From contig SEFZ01000012.1 in assembly GCA_004173185.1 (NCBI GenBank), positions 1 to 64,000 of the forward strand: DNA of 64,000 nt, in the 5' to 3' direction. The position numbers and the translations under genes are program-made. Source of the DNA: Sphingomonadales bacterium (lineage in GTDB: Bacteria > Pseudomonadota > Alphaproteobacteria > Sphingomonadales > Sphingomonadaceae). The notes under the pieces are model-generated. The model saw nothing but the letters and a program-made list of their open reading frames with translations. It had not been told where the DNA came from and did not search any database. This document shows, one piece after another, positions 6,593-16,534 of the stretch; the first letter of the stretch is position 1; each line of letters opens with the position of its first letter.

Positions 6593-9046
6593 ATGGGATG
6601 GACGATCCTTCTCGCGCTCGGCGTCGCTGCGGCATTCTTTGTCGTCCTGCGGCGCATCAACTTTCTGGAGCAAGAGCTACGGAGAGTCGAATCGCTGCTC
6701 GCGCGGATCGAGCAGCGCGCGGACGAGCCCGCCGCTCCCGACAGAAAAGCCCCACCGGCCGCGCCCCTCGCCGCCCCGCAGCCGCTCGCCATCGCCGAAA
6801 CCGCAGCACCGCCCGAACCGATCCAACCGATCAAACCAGCCGGACCGCGCCTCAGCCTCGAAACGCTGATCGGCGGAAAGCTGCCGATCTGGATCGGCGG
6901 CGCGGCGCTGGTTCTCGCGGGCTTCTTCCTCGTGCGCTATTCGATCGACTCCGGCTTGCTCGGCCCTGCCGCGCGCACGTTCCTCGCCGCACTTTTCGCT
7001 GTCGCGTTGATCGCCGCCAGCGAAGTCGCGCGCCGCCTGCCCGCCACCGCCGAAGATCCGCGCGTGGCACAGGCGCTCGCCGGCGCAGGCGTCGCCAGCC
7101 TCTACGCCACGCTCTATCTCGCCGCCGCACTCTATCATCTGATCGCGCCGCTCCCTGCCTTCTTCGCAGTGCTGATCGTGACCGCGCTCGCGCTGGCCTT
7201 GTCGCTGCGTCATGGCCCTCCCACTGCGATTATGGCGCTCATCGGCGGTTTCATGGCGCCGCTCGTCGCCGGGTTCGACGCTGCCGGGATCGGGCCGCTC
7301 ATGGTCTATCTCGCCTTGCTGGTCGCAGCCTTGTTTGGCCTCGCAGTGCATCGCGGCTGGGGCTGGCTCGCGCTTGCCGCGAGCGTCGGAGCCTTTGGCT
7401 GGGTCAATTTTCTCGCGCTCATGCACAGCGGCGACCTCTCCGCCGTGGCCGCTTTCACGATGCTGCTCGCTGCGGGATCGAGCGCGGTACTGCCCGCCAC
7501 CGGCCTGCGCCATCCGGGGCTCCGCCTCGCGCCACTGATTGCCGGGTTCATCCAGCTTATCGCGCTGGCGCCATTGCTCGATTTCGGGCCGCTGGCGTGG
7601 AGCTTCTATCTCATCCTCTCCGCCGCCGCTTTGTTCCTCGCGTGGCGAGACCCGGCCTATCTCCTCGCAGCGCCCGCCGCCGCCGCATTGCTGCTCCTGC
7701 TCGAGTGCCTGGCGTTGCTCCAGCCCGAGACGCGCACCACACCGATCGCCGCCATTGCCGCGACCTTGCTCTTCGCCATCCCCGGCCACCTTTTCGCACA
7801 GCGTGCGCGAAGCTGGACGGCTGTCGCCCTGCTCGGCACCGCCGGGCCATTGCTGGCGGCACATGCCACCGCACCCTGGCTGCTGGCCGACTGGATTTGG
7901 GGCATTCTCGAAATCGCGGCCGCTGCGATCATCGCCAGCCTCGCCTGGCGCCTGCGCGCCACCGGCAACAGCCCCCCGCTAATTGCCGCCACTGCGCTCG
8001 CCGGCTTCCTCGCCGCACTCGGCATGGCGCAGTTCGTGCCGTTCGAATGGCTCGCCATTCCGCTGGTGCTGGTCATGGCCGCGCTCGCCGCATGGGCGCG
8101 GCATATCCGCGCGCCGATGCTGTTCGAACTGCCAGCCTATCCCTTCATGGCCGCTTTGGTCGTCGCCGGTTGGCCCCTCGTGCAATTTGCCAACCTTATC
8201 CTCTCCTCGCTGTCCGGCGCGCCCCTGCCCTACAATCTGCTCCCCGATCTCGCCGAAACGCTCCGCCTGCTCGCGCTGCCTACCATCCTCGCGCTCGCGC
8301 TTCTGGCTGACCCGCGCCAATATGCCCGCGTGCGCCGCTTCATCGGCGCGATTGCCGCGGGACTCGCAGTGCTCCTGCTCTACACGCTCGCCAAACAACC
8401 GCTCGCCCTCGCTACGCCCGAGCGCTTCACCGCGCTTGGCTTCATCGAGCGCGCGGTCCTGACCCAGGCATGCCTCGCCGCCGGATGGCTGATCCTACGG
8501 CGCACGCAGTTCCGCGCCCTCGGCAAGGCGCTCCTCATCCTCGGCCTTGCTCGCTTCGTCTGGTTCGATCTGCTCCTGCTCAACCCGGCATTCGAGCAGC
8601 AATCGGTCGGCGCGATCCCCTTGCTCAACGCCGCCACGCTCCACGCTGCGCTCGCCGCCTTCTGGCTCTGGACGCTCCCGCCCAGTCGCATCACGCGCGC
8701 AATCGCCGCCGCGCTCACCTTGGCGGCAGTCTTCGCCACGGTCCGCCAGTTCGCGCATGGCGATCTCCTCACCGGCCCCATCGGCACCGCCGAAAATACC
8801 GGCTATTCCGCCGCCTTGCTCGGCCTGTCGCTCTTCTGGCTATGGCGCGGCATTACCGCTGCGAAGCACGATTTGCGCGTCGCGGGCCTGGCGCTGCTGA
8901 CGCTGGTCACCTTCAAGGTTTTCCTGATCGATGCCGCCGCGCTCGATGGCGTCTTGCGGATCCTGTCGTTCCTGGGCCTCGGCCTCGCGCTGATCGGGAT
9001 CGGCTGGGCGTATAACCGCTTCCTCGGGCGCAGCGCCGCAGCCTAG
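6593..9046 (+). CDS. DUF2339 family polytopic membrane protein
   Basis: 817 residues. A single N-terminal membrane segment (residues 2-20) and a short coiled-coil-like helix (FLEQELRRVESLLARIEQ) are followed by an Ala/Pro-rich linker (about 45-85). The start of the domain, LETLIGGKLPIWIGGAALVLAGFFLVRY, is typical of DUF2339. The remainder is more than twenty hydrophobic helices. DUF2339 proteins are widespread inner-membrane proteins of unknown function. Its stop overlaps the stop of the convergent AsmA-like gene by 4 bp. Confidence 0.85.
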   Translation: MGWTILLALGVAAAFFVVLRRINFLEQELRRVESLLARIEQRADEPAAPDRKAPPAAPLAAPQPLAIAETAAPPEPIQPIKPAGPRLSLETLIGGKLPIWIGGAALVLAGFFLVRYSIDSGLLGPAARTFLAALFAVALIAASEVARRLPATAEDPRVAQALAGAGVASLYATLYLAAALYHLIAPLPAFFAVLIVTALALALSLRHGPPTAIMALIGGFMAPLVAGFDAAGIGPLMVYLALLVAALFGLAVHRGWGWLALAASVGAFGWVNFLALMHSGDLSAVAAFTMLLAAGSSAVLPATGLRHPGLRLAPLIAGFIQLIALAPLLDFGPLAWSFYLILSAAALFLAWRDPAYLLAAPAAAALLLLLECLALLQPETRTTPIAAIAATLLFAIPGHLFAQRARSWTAVALLGTAGPLLAAHATAPWLLADWIWGILEIAAAAIIASLAWRLRATGNSPPLIAATALAGFLAALGMAQFVPFEWLAIPLVLVMAALAAWARHIRAPMLFELPAYPFMAALVVAGWPLVQFANLILSSLSGAPLPYNLLPDLAETLRLLALPTILALALLADPRQYARVRRFIGAIAAGLAVLLLYTLAKQPLALATPERFTALGFIERAVLTQACLAAGWLILRRTQFRALGKALLILGLARFVWFDLLLLNPAFEQQSVGAIPLLNAATLHAALAAFWLWTLPPSRITRAIAAALTLAAVFATVRQFAHGDLLTGPIGTAENTGYSAALLGLSLFWLWRGITAAKHDLRVAGLALLTLVTFKVFLIDAAALDGVLRILSFLGLGLALIGIGWAYNRFLGRSAAA

Positions 9047-11139
9047 AAGATCCCCAGGAACTTCTTCCGCTGCTCTTTCTTCTCCTGGCCCGATTGCTTG
9101 CCGCTCTCGGCCTTGGCAGTCGTCCCGCGGCCGACATCGTCCCGCACGCGGCCCTTTTCGTCGCGCTGTGCCCGTGCCGAAGCGCCCGCCAGTACCGGCC
9201 CGCAATCGGCGGCCTTGGCATCGCCGACATCGACAAAGGCGATGATCGCGGCCAGCGGGCTGGCGGCCACGCCCAGTCCCAGCCCAACGCCCGCGCGCGC
9301 GATCAGATCGGGCGAGATCGGGTTGATCCCGGGCGCAGCGAAATAGCCGCCAATGCCGACAGGCGATTGCCCGGAGAAAAGGCTGAACTTCTTGCTGTCC
9401 GCGCGGAAGGCCAGATCGATCGATTCATTCTTGAAGCTGAACCCGCCGCGCCCGGTCATCACGTTCTTCTCGGTATCGATCAGGATCGGGTCCGCCGCCG
9501 CGATACCATTGCGCACACTGAACCCGATCAGGCCGCAATTGATCTGCACCGGCTCCTTCAGCTTATTCTCGAACATCTTCTGAATGAACGTGCCGATATC
9601 GAGCTCGCTCAGCTGGATATTGCGCGTCCAGAATGCGCCCTTGGGCAGGATCACTGCAATCCGCCCGTTCGAACTGGCCAGCGAATCGCGCACGCTGTTT
9701 CCCGTGCCCGTCATCTGGACCCGTGCCTTGAGCGTGCCTGTCGTTCCCGATTCCGCGACGCCAAAGCCTTTGAGCAGCACGCCCATCGGCGTTGGCGAGA
9801 GACGGATATCATATTCGGTGAAGACGGGCTGGCGCCGGGCATCGATGCTGATTTCCGAGCTCACTGTGCCGCGCGCGAGGCTGAAATTGAGCGGATTGAG
9901 CTTGAGCAGGCTGTTTTCGAGCGTCAGCCCCAGTTTGATGTTCGCAACCGGCAGGCGCTCGGCGCGGACGTGGCGCACAGTCCAGTCTACCTTGGCGTCG
10001 AAATTCTTGAGCGCCTCCACGCGCAGCGGCGCATCGGGCAGGATTCGCGGCGTGCCTGCCGCGCGGGTCACGACTGCACCAGCCGCGGATTGGCTGGGGC
10101 TATAGCCAATGAACGGCCCGGCATCGATGATATCAAGCGTGCGCGTCGCCAGATCGGCGGTCAGCAACAGGCGTGGCTTGGTCATCGCCACGGTCAGCGT
10201 GCCGGCCAGGTCGCTCGTCCCGAACCGACCATGCAGCTTCGTGAAGCGCCACTCGATATCATGCTTGGTCAGCGCCGACTGGAAACGATAGCTGCGCGTA
10301 TCGGGCACCGCGACGCCGAGCAGCGAAAACAGGTCGGCCAAATTCTGTCCGCGCACGTCCATCTGCAGGTCGGCACCCTCAATCTCGGTCGCACCGGGCA
10401 GCGTCCCGGTCACGTCGATCACGGTGCGCACCGCTTCGGCATGGAGCTTGAGCTGGTTCTCGCCGCCGCTCACCGTCGCGTTCGGGGTCAGCAGCGCGCC
10501 GTTCATCACAAAGCGGGTGCCGCGCATCGTGCCGTTGCCATCAAAGGTGATCGAGCTGGCGAACTGCGTGTCCTTGGCCTCGACGGTATGGACCCGAATG
10601 CCCGCTTCGATCCGCATCCGCGGATCGACATAGCGGACCATCGTCCCCTGAACGATCGCGCGGCGGATCACCGGCAGATCGAGCGGCTCGCCCTTTTCCT
10701 CGCTAAAGGTCCAGGTGTTGCGCTTGCCGTCCTTGTCCCATTGCAGATCGACTTGCCCGTCATCGAGCCCCAGCCAGTTGATCCGCCGGTTGCCGGTGAT
10801 CAACCCCCACGTCGAGATTCGCGAATCGATCCGCTTGGCCTGGAAGAAATTGCCGCGCCCCGCCCATTCGGGGTTCGAGATGCTCATGCCCTCGGCCACG
10901 AACTTGACGTTGATCGGGTTCAGATACAGCTGGAAATCGCCCGAAACCTTCACCTGCCGATGCGTCTGCGCCGCGACGATTCGCTCGAACGGCCCTTTCA
11001 GGAAGCGGCCCTTGGTGATGAACAGGATGGCCCAGGCGAGGACGATCAGCCCGAGGATCGTGGTGATCGCGGCTATCGTGGATGCCAGAGGCGTGCCGAG
11101 CGCGCGCGCGGGTTTGGCGGGAACGGTTTCGTCGGCCAT
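9043..11139 (-). CDS. AsmA family protein
   Basis: 698 residues. One N-terminal membrane anchor (about residues 20-42) is followed by FERIVAAQTHRQVKVSGDFQLYLNP, the AsmA start consensus in which a basic helix leads into beta repeats. The C-terminal part (about 430-630) carries the AsmA-like pattern GTLKARVQMTGTGNSVRDSLASSNG. AsmA proteins are inner-membrane anchored, periplasm-spanning beta-groove proteins implicated in outer-membrane lipid homeostasis and transport. A low-complexity Lys/Glu-rich tail (about 665-698) follows. The gene stands alone, converging on the DUF2339 gene. Confidence 0.85.
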   Translation of the reverse strand: MADETVPAKPARALGTPLASTIAAITTILGLIVLAWAILFITKGRFLKGPFERIVAAQTHRQVKVSGDFQLYLNPINVKFVAEGMSISNPEWAGRGNFFQAKRIDSRISTWGLITGNRRINWLGLDDGQVDLQWDKDGKRNTWTFSEEKGEPLDLPVIRRAIVQGTMVRYVDPRMRIEAGIRVHTVEAKDTQFASSITFDGNGTMRGTRFVMNGALLTPNATVSGGENQLKLHAEAVRTVIDVTGTLPGATEIEGADLQMDVRGQNLADLFSLLGVAVPDTRSYRFQSALTKHDIEWRFTKLHGRFGTSDLAGTLTVAMTKPRLLLTADLATRTLDIIDAGPFIGYSPSQSAAGAVVTRAAGTPRILPDAPLRVEALKNFDAKVDWTVRHVRAERLPVANIKLGLTLENSLLKLNPLNFSLARGTVSSEISIDARRQPVFTEYDIRLSPTPMGVLLKGFGVAESGTTGTLKARVQMTGTGNSVRDSLASSNGRIAVILPKGAFWTRNIQLSELDIGTFIQKMFENKLKEPVQINCGLIGFSVRNGIAAADPILIDTEKNVMTGRGGFSFKNESIDLAFRADSKKFSLFSGQSPVGIGGYFAAPGINPISPDLIARAGVGLGLGVAASPLAAIIAFVDVGDAKAADCGPVLAGASARAQRDEKGRVRDDVGRGTTAKAESGKQSGQEKKEQRKKFLGIF

Positions 11140-11268
11140 CGGACCTTAAAGCACTGCGCCGCCAAGGGGTTCCGTAATTGACCGCGATTGATGGCGATGA
11201 AACCGGACCGCTAAGCTCGCGTTTACAATTTAGGCCGATAACGGTCACAGAATTAGGAGAGTGTGTCC

Positions 11269-11406
11269 ATGAAGACGCTGCCGATGCCACCGCGCGAATT
11301 CGCCTCCTGCGCACAGTCCGATCGCGTGCCAAATGCCGCAGGGATCACCATCGCCTTTGCCATCTCGCTGCTTTTCTGGGGCGCTATCGCTTTCATCATT
11401 CTCTGA
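11269..11406 (+). CDS. small single-span membrane protein (45 aa)
   Basis: A short frame from ATG 11269 to TGA 11404-11406 with AGGAGA eight bases upstream. The first 24 residues are polar with two Cys/Pro-containing segments (MPPREF, FASCAQSDR); residues about 25-45 form one hydrophobic helix (ITIAFAISLLFWGAIAFIIL) ending at the C-terminus, so it would be a tail-anchored mini-protein. It precedes rpmI by about 160 bp and reads in the same direction. Function unknown. Confidence 0.6.
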   Translation: MKTLPMPPREFASCAQSDRVPNAAGITIAFAISLLFWGAIAFIIL

Positions 11407-11450
11407 GCCGGTCTCCCGATAGGGCATCCGGCGCGGCTGCATGACTCAGG

Positions 11451-11479
11451 TTGCATCGCAACAGAGTCTTCGCTATGCG
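11451..11479 (+). promoter_or_regulatory. candidate sigma-70-type promoter for rpmI-rplT
   Basis: TTGCAT (11451-11456) and TATGCG (11474-11479) are separated by exactly 17 bp, about 90 bp upstream of the rpmI start. Both hexamers are imperfect. The leader up to rpmI could hold an L20 autoregulatory site, but I see no clear mimic. Confidence 0.35.
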
Positions 11480-11567
11480 CCCCGCTTTCCTCGGACGTCT
11501 AGGAACACGCCCGGCCATCAAGGGCTGCCGCGGCTGTTCGCATGTTCGAGAGCATAAGGAGACAAAA

Positions 11568-11771
11568 ATGCCCAAGCTCAAGACCAAGAGCGGTGTGAAG
11601 AAGCGCTTCAAGTTCACCGCAACTGGCAAGATCAAGCACGGCGTCGCTGGTAAGCGCCACCGTCTGATCAGCCACAACGCAAAATATATTCGCCAGAACC
11701 GCGGCACCTCCGTGCTTGCTCATGCCGATACCGCACGTGTGGTCGGCTGGGCTCCGTACGGTCTGAAGTAA
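11568..11771 (+). CDS. rpmI: 50S ribosomal protein L35
   Basis: 67 residues, the usual L35 size, starting [20 protein letters not shown] and very basic throughout, ending [10 protein letters not shown]. It binds 23S rRNA in the large subunit. ATG 11568 has a strong AAGGAG upstream; the longer open frame to 11451 has no sequence support. rplT follows after 12 bp in the conserved order. infC, which precedes rpmI in many bacteria, is not here. Confidence 0.98.
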   Translation: MPKLKTKSGVKKRFKFTATGKIKHGVAGKRHRLISHNAKYIRQNRGTSVLAHADTARVVGWAPYGLK

Positions 11772-11783
11772 GGAGGCCCGGAA

Positions 11784-12149
11784 ATGGCACGAGTAAAACG
11801 CGGTGTAACCACCAAGGCGAAGCATAAGCGGATTCTGGAACAGGCGAAGGGCTATTATGGCCGTCGCAAGAACACGATCCGTGTCGCACGCCAGGCCGTC
11901 GAAAAGGCTGGCCAATACGCCTATCGCGATCGCAAGGTTAAGAAGCGCACGTTCCGTGGGCTTTGGATCCAGCGCATCAACGCCGGCGTTCGCGCCGAGG
12001 GTCTGACCTATTCGCAGTTCATGCACGGCCTCAAGCTGGCTGGTATCGAACTCGATCGGAAGGTTCTGGCCGACATCGCAATGCACGAAGGTGAAGCGTT
12101 TACCGCCATCATCGCGCAGGCGAAGGCGGCTCTGCCCCAGGCCGCGTAA
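11784..12149 (+). CDS. rplT: 50S ribosomal protein L20
   Basis: 121 residues, full length for L20, starting [20 protein letters not shown], with the basic N-terminal extension that threads into 23S rRNA and a globular C-terminal domain ([15 protein letters not shown]). It is needed early in 50S assembly. AAGGAGG lies just upstream of the ATG. The gene is the last of the rpmI-rplT unit and is followed by a strong intrinsic terminator. pheS-pheT, often adjacent, come after one inserted exporter gene. Confidence 0.98.
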   Translation: MARVKRGVTTKAKHKRILEQAKGYYGRRKNTIRVARQAVEKAGQYAYRDRKVKKRTFRGLWIQRINAGVRAEGLTYSQFMHGLKLAGIELDRKVLADIAMHEGEAFTAIIAQAKAALPQAA

Positions 12150-12174
12150 AGGCAGCCTGTAGCGACCGAAATTG

Positions 12175-12208
12175 GGGCGCCGGTGGCAACACCGGCGCCC
12201 TTTTTCTT
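12175..12208 (+). terminator. Rho-independent terminator after rplT
   Basis: Perfect 11-bp stem GGGCGCCGGTG / CACCGGCGCCC (12175-12185 and 12190-12200) with a GCAA tetraloop, followed by TTTTTCTTTC. It ends the ribosomal protein unit 22 bp before the next start codon. Confidence 0.93.
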
Positions 12209-12229
12209 TCTCAGAAGCTGAGACAGCAA

Positions 12230-12850
12230 ATGACAATCCAGACCTGGTGGCTTTTCGTCACCGCCGGTTTCCTGATCGCGGCCATGCCGGGCCCCAACAT
12301 GCTGCACGTGATGGTGCAGAGCATTCATCATGGCGGCCGCCGCTCGATCGCGTCGATGGCCGGGTTGATGACTGCGAACATCACTTGCCTGATCGCTTCG
12401 GCGGCGGGGCTGGGCGCATTGCTCAAGGCGTCCCCGCTGCTGTTCGAAGCGTTGCGCTATGCTGGCGTCGCCTATCTCTTATGGCTCGGCATCAAGGCAT
12501 GGCGGACGCCGGTGGGCGGCAGCGAAACGGGCATTGAGCCGCGCGCGCCCTCATTGCGCGCAATGTATGCCGCGGGGCTGGGTACCGGCTTTTCCAATCC
12601 CAAGCTGATCGTCTTCGCTACCGCATTATTCCCGCAATTCATCGATCTGAACCATGATTTCGCGCCGCAGCTGGCGATCCTGATCGCGACCTTCGTAGTG
12701 ATCGAGGGCTTTTGGTTCAGCATGTATGCGGTCGGCGGCCGTTCGCTCTCGGCATGGCTCGCCCCCGCAAATCGCCAGCGGCTGTTCAACCGGGCGACCG
12801 GCGCGATCTTTGTCGCTTTCGGCGCGGCATTGCTTGGTAGCCGGGTATAA
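12230..12850 (+). CDS. LysE/RhtB family exporter
   Basis: 206 residues with six predicted membrane helices, the LysE-family size and layout. The N-terminal [21 protein letters not shown] matches the family signature (PGPN followed by a Gly-rich second helix start), and [13 protein letters not shown] matches the conserved NPK motif before helix 4. Members export amino acids or related metabolites; the substrate cannot be read from sequence. It lies between the rplT terminator and pheS, and pheS may be read from the same transcript. Confidence 0.88.
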   Translation: MTIQTWWLFVTAGFLIAAMPGPNMLHVMVQSIHHGGRRSIASMAGLMTANITCLIASAAGLGALLKASPLLFEALRYAGVAYLLWLGIKAWRTPVGGSETGIEPRAPSLRAMYAAGLGTGFSNPKLIVFATALFPQFIDLNHDFAPQLAILIATFVVIEGFWFSMYAVGGRSLSAWLAPANRQRLFNRATGAIFVAFGAALLGSRV

Positions 12851-12911
12851 GCTTGACCTTCGCCCCGGACTGCGGTTCGGGCCTTCTCACAGAACCAAAA
12901 CGGAAATCCAT

Positions 12912-13994
12912 GTGACCACCGATCTAGACCAGCTCCGCACCGACCTGCTCGGCTCGATCGACGCCGCCGTCGGGCTCGACGCGATCGAAGCGCTGCGCGT
13001 CCATGCGCTTGGCAAGCAGGGAGCGGTCACCGGCCTGCTCAAGACGCTTGGCGGCATGAGCCCCGAGCAGCGTCAGGAAACCGGCCCGCGCATCCATGCC
13101 CTGCGCGAAGCTGTCACCGAAGCTTTGGCCATGCGCAAGGCATCGCTCGAACGCCTCGCGATGGACGCCAGGCTGGCGAGCGAAACGCTCGACATGACGC
13201 TCCCGGTCGATGGCTTCGCGCCCGGCTCGGTCCACCCGGTCAGCCAGGTGATGGACGAACTCGCGGAGATCTTCGCCGATCTCGGCTTCGCGGTCGCCGC
13301 CGGTCCCGAGATCGAGGACGATTGGCATAATTTCACTGCGCTCAACATTCCCGAGACGCACCCCGCGCGCGCGATGCACGACACCTTCTATCTCGCCGGC
13401 GAGCATGCGACGCCGATGGTGCTGCGCACGCACACCAGCCCGGTGCAGATCCGCACGATGAAGGCAGCGGGCGGCAACCAGCCGATCCGCATCATCGCGC
13501 CGGGCCGCACCTATCGCAGCGACAGCGACGCGACCCACACCCCGATGTTCCATCAGGTCGAAGGCCTCGTCATCGACAAGGGCATTACCCTTGGCCACCT
13601 CAAATGGACGCTGGAGACCTTCCTCAAGGCATTTTTCGAGCGCGACGATATCGTGCTTCGCCTGCGCCCCAGCTATTTCCCGTTCACCGAGCCATCGGCC
13701 GAGGTCGATGTCGGCTTCTCGGTGGTCAACGGCAAGCGCGTGATCGGCGGCTCGGAAGGCTGGATGGAAGTGCTCGGCAGCGGCATGGTTCACCGCAAGG
13801 TGATCGAGGCCGGCGGCTATGATCCCGATGAGTGGCAGGGCTTCGCGTTCGGCTGCGGGATCGATCGCCTCGCGATGCTCAAATATGGGATGGACGATCT
13901 GCGCGCCTTCTTCGACGGCGATATGCGCTGGCTCAAACATTATGGTTTCTCGGCACTCGACGTGCCCACGCTGAGCGGGGGAGTCGGCGCATGA
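12912..13994 (+). CDS. pheS: phenylalanyl-tRNA synthetase alpha chain
   Basis: 360 residues. With PheT it forms the alpha2-beta2 enzyme that charges tRNA-Phe. An N-terminal coiled-coil (about 1-85) with [15 protein letters not shown] precedes the class II core: [14 protein letters not shown], motif 2 region [23 protein letters not shown], and motif 3 [20 protein letters not shown] 12912 gives the normal length and N-terminus; upstream codons are unrelated. The TGA overlaps the pheT ATG (ATGA), coupling translation of the two subunits. Confidence 0.96.
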   Translation: MTTDLDQLRTDLLGSIDAAVGLDAIEALRVHALGKQGAVTGLLKTLGGMSPEQRQETGPRIHALREAVTEALAMRKASLERLAMDARLASETLDMTLPVDGFAPGSVHPVSQVMDELAEIFADLGFAVAAGPEIEDDWHNFTALNIPETHPARAMHDTFYLAGEHATPMVLRTHTSPVQIRTMKAAGGNQPIRIIAPGRTYRSDSDATHTPMFHQVEGLVIDKGITLGHLKWTLETFLKAFFERDDIVLRLRPSYFPFTEPSAEVDVGFSVVNGKRVIGGSEGWMEVLGSGMVHRKVIEAGGYDPDEWQGFAFGCGIDRLAMLKYGMDDLRAFFDGDMRWLKHYGFSALDVPTLSGGVGA

Positions 13995-16402
13995 AGTTCA
14001 CCGTCAACTGGCTCCGTGAGCATCTCGAAACCAACGCCGATCTCGACACCATCGTCGAGGCGCTGACCCGTATTGGCCTCGAAGTCGAAGGCGTGGAAAA
14101 TCCCGGCGAAAAGCTCGCAGGCTTCCGCGTCGCCAAGGTGCTGACCGCCGCCCCGCATCCGCAGGCCGACAAGCTTCAGGTGCTGACCGTCGACACCGGC
14201 GAAGGCGCGCCGCTCACCGTCGTCTGCGGCGCTCCCAATGCGCGCGCGGGCCTGATCGGCGTGCTCGGCCTGCCCGGCGCGGTGGTTCCCGCCAACGGCA
14301 TGCAGCTCAAGGTCGCTGCGGTGCGCGGTGTCGAATCAAACGGCATGATGTGCTCGACGCGTGAGCTGGAATTGGGCGAAGACCATGACGGCATCATCGA
14401 GCTTCCCGCCGATGCGGCGATCGGCACGCCCTTCTCCGATTATGCCGGTCTCAACGATCCGGTGATCGATGTCTCGATCACCCCGAACCGTCAGGATTGC
14501 ATGGGCGTGCGGGGCATCGCCCGCGATCTTGCCGCCGCCGGCCTCGGCACGCTCAAAGCGCTCGACGCCACCCCGGTCGCCACCAGCGGCGCTGGCCCCG
14601 ACGTGCGTATCGAAGACGCGGCGGGCTGCCCGGCCTATTTCGGCCAGACCGTCTCGGGCGTCACCAACAAAGAAGCCCCCGAATGGATGCGCAAGCGCCT
14701 TGCCGCGATCGGACAGAAGCCGATTTCGGCACTGGTCGACATCACCAATTATGTGATGTTCGATCTTGGTCGCCCGCTGCACGTCTATGATCGTGCAAAG
14801 CTCAATGGCGGCCTTGTCGCGCGCAAGGCCAGGGACGGCGAACAGGCGCTGGCGCTCAACGGGAAGACCTACACGCTGACCTCGGCGATGACCGTGATCG
14901 CCGATAATGACGGCGCGCACGATATTGGCGGCATCATGGGCGGCGAGCATTCGGGCTGTTCGGCAACCACCACCGATGTGCTGATCGAATGCGCCTATTT
15001 CGATCCCGAGCATATCGCCCGCACCGGCCAGAAGCTGATGCTGACCAGCGACGCCCGCACCCGCTTCGAACGCGGTGTCGATCCGGCTTTCCTCGAAGAC
15101 GGCATCGCGATTGCGACGCGACTGGTCACGCAGATTTGCGGTGGCACGGCCAGTGAGATCACTCGCGCGGGCACTCCGCCGGTTCCGGCCAAGGTGATCG
15201 CGTACGATCCAAATCTCGCCGAGAAGCTGGGCGGCCTCGCCGTGCCGGTGGCCGAGCAAAAGGCAATTCTCGAATCGCTCGGCTTCATGGTCGAGCCGCT
15301 CGACGGCAATGGCGATCCCTGCGCAATCGACGCTTTCGACGCGCTGCGCGTCCGCGTCCCGAGCTGGCGCCGCGATGTCGATGGCGCGCCCGATCTGGTC
15401 GAGGAAGTCATCCGCATCGCCGGGATCGACAATGTACCGTCGGTCCCGCTCCCCCGCATCCCCGGCGTTGCCCGCCCGACCGCCACGGCCGAGCAGAAGC
15501 TCGAACGCAAGGTTCGCCGCACCGCCGCTGCGCGCGGTCTGCATGAGGCCGTGACGTGGAGCTTCATCTCCGAATCCGAAGCCGCGCCGTTCGGTGGCGG
15601 CGCCTGGAGCCTCGCCAACCCGATCAGCGAAGACATGAAGGTCATGCGGCCTTCGCTGCTCCCCGGCCTGCTTGCCGCGGCTGAGCGCAACCTCAAGCGC
15701 GGCGCATCCAGCGTGCGCGTGTTCGAACTCGGCCGCCGCTATCTTGCCGATAAGGAGCGGCTCACGCTTGGCGTGATCCTCGCCGGGTCGCGCACGCCGC
15801 GCGGCTGGCAGGCCGGCAAGGCGCAGGGCTTCACGGCCTTCGACGCCAAGGCCGAAGCGCTCGCTTTGTTGGAGGCCGCCGGCGCGCCGGTCGCAAACCT
15901 GCAAGTCATGGGCGAAGCGGGTGACGTCTATCATCCCGGCCAGTCCGCCACGTTGCGCCTCGGGCCAAAGACGGTCCTCGCCGCCTTCGGCATGGTCCAT
16001 CCCAGCGTGCTCAAGGCGTTCGACCTCGACGGCGATGTCGCGGCAGTCGAACTCTATCTCGACGCGCTCCCGCCCAAGAAGGGCGCGGCGGGCTTCATGC
16101 GCACGGCCTATACGCCGCCCGCGCTGCAAGCCGTCACCCGCGACTTCGCCTTCCTCGTCCCCGATACGCTGCCGGCGGGCGACCTCGTCCGCACGGTAAA
16201 GGGCGCGGACAAGGGGCTGATCGTCGACGCCCGCCTGTTCGACGTTTTCACCGGACAAGGCGTGCCCGAAGGCCAGAAGTCGCTCGCCGTGGAAATCACG
16301 CTCCAGCCGGGCGAAAAGAGCTTCACCGACGAGGAGCTGAAGGCGGTGGCCGAGAAGGTCGTGGCCGCCGCCACCAAGCTCGGCGCAACGCTCCGCGGCT
16401 AG
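13991..16402 (+). CDS. pheT: phenylalanyl-tRNA synthetase beta chain
   Basis: 803 residues, normal for the long PheT. Domains in order: N-terminal segment [17 protein letters not shown]-type tRNA-binding domain (about 38-150, [17 protein letters not shown]), B3/B4 editing domain (about 210-385), B5 (about 400-480), catalytic-like core, and the C-terminal FDX-ACB anticodon-binding domain ending [13 protein letters not shown]. Start ATG 13991 overlaps the pheS stop by 4 bp. A dispersed palindromic element lies immediately downstream and may protect or end the transcript. Confidence 0.97.
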   Translation: MKFTVNWLREHLETNADLDTIVEALTRIGLEVEGVENPGEKLAGFRVAKVLTAAPHPQADKLQVLTVDTGEGAPLTVVCGAPNARAGLIGVLGLPGAVVPANGMQLKVAAVRGVESNGMMCSTRELELGEDHDGIIELPADAAIGTPFSDYAGLNDPVIDVSITPNRQDCMGVRGIARDLAAAGLGTLKALDATPVATSGAGPDVRIEDAAGCPAYFGQTVSGVTNKEAPEWMRKRLAAIGQKPISALVDITNYVMFDLGRPLHVYDRAKLNGGLVARKARDGEQALALNGKTYTLTSAMTVIADNDGAHDIGGIMGGEHSGCSATTTDVLIECAYFDPEHIARTGQKLMLTSDARTRFERGVDPAFLEDGIAIATRLVTQICGGTASEITRAGTPPVPAKVIAYDPNLAEKLGGLAVPVAEQKAILESLGFMVEPLDGNGDPCAIDAFDALRVRVPSWRRDVDGAPDLVEEVIRIAGIDNVPSVPLPRIPGVARPTATAEQKLERKVRRTAAARGLHEAVTWSFISESEAAPFGGGAWSLANPISEDMKVMRPSLLPGLLAAAERNLKRGASSVRVFELGRRYLADKERLTLGVILAGSRTPRGWQAGKAQGFTAFDAKAEALALLEAAGAPVANLQVMGEAGDVYHPGQSATLRLGPKTVLAAFGMVHPSVLKAFDLDGDVAAVELYLDALPPKKGAAGFMRTAYTPPALQAVTRDFAFLVPDTLPAGDLVRTVKGADKGLIVDARLFDVFTGQGVPEGQKSLAVEITLQPGEKSFTDEELKAVAEKVVAAATKLGATLRG

Positions 16403-16410
16403 GCCCCAAC

Positions 16411-16520
16411 CTGTCACCCCGGCCTTGTGCCGGGGTTCACCGGGCGGCAAGGGATGCACGAAGAAGCGCGAGTCCTTTGCTCGCGGCTTAGTGGACCCCG
16501 AAACCAGTCCGGGGTGACAG
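16411..16520. repeat. dispersed intergenic palindromic element, copy 1
   Basis: The 12-bp arms CTGTCACCCCGG (16411-16422) and CCGGGGTGACAG (16509-16520) are perfect inverted repeats bounding a 110-bp unit. Each arm also has a small internal hairpin (CCCCGGCCTTGTGCCGGGG on the left). It lies between pheT and the SDR gene and has relatives at 17282 and 50203. This layout resembles the REP/BIME-like elements scattered through sphingomonad genomes. Confidence 0.7.
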
Positions 16521-16534
16521 TTGGGAGTAGTCGA

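Noticed and set aside
6544..8310. 588-codon Arg-rich frame on the + strand
   Set aside because: Overlaps the DUF2339 frame, whose membrane helices and start signal are convincing.
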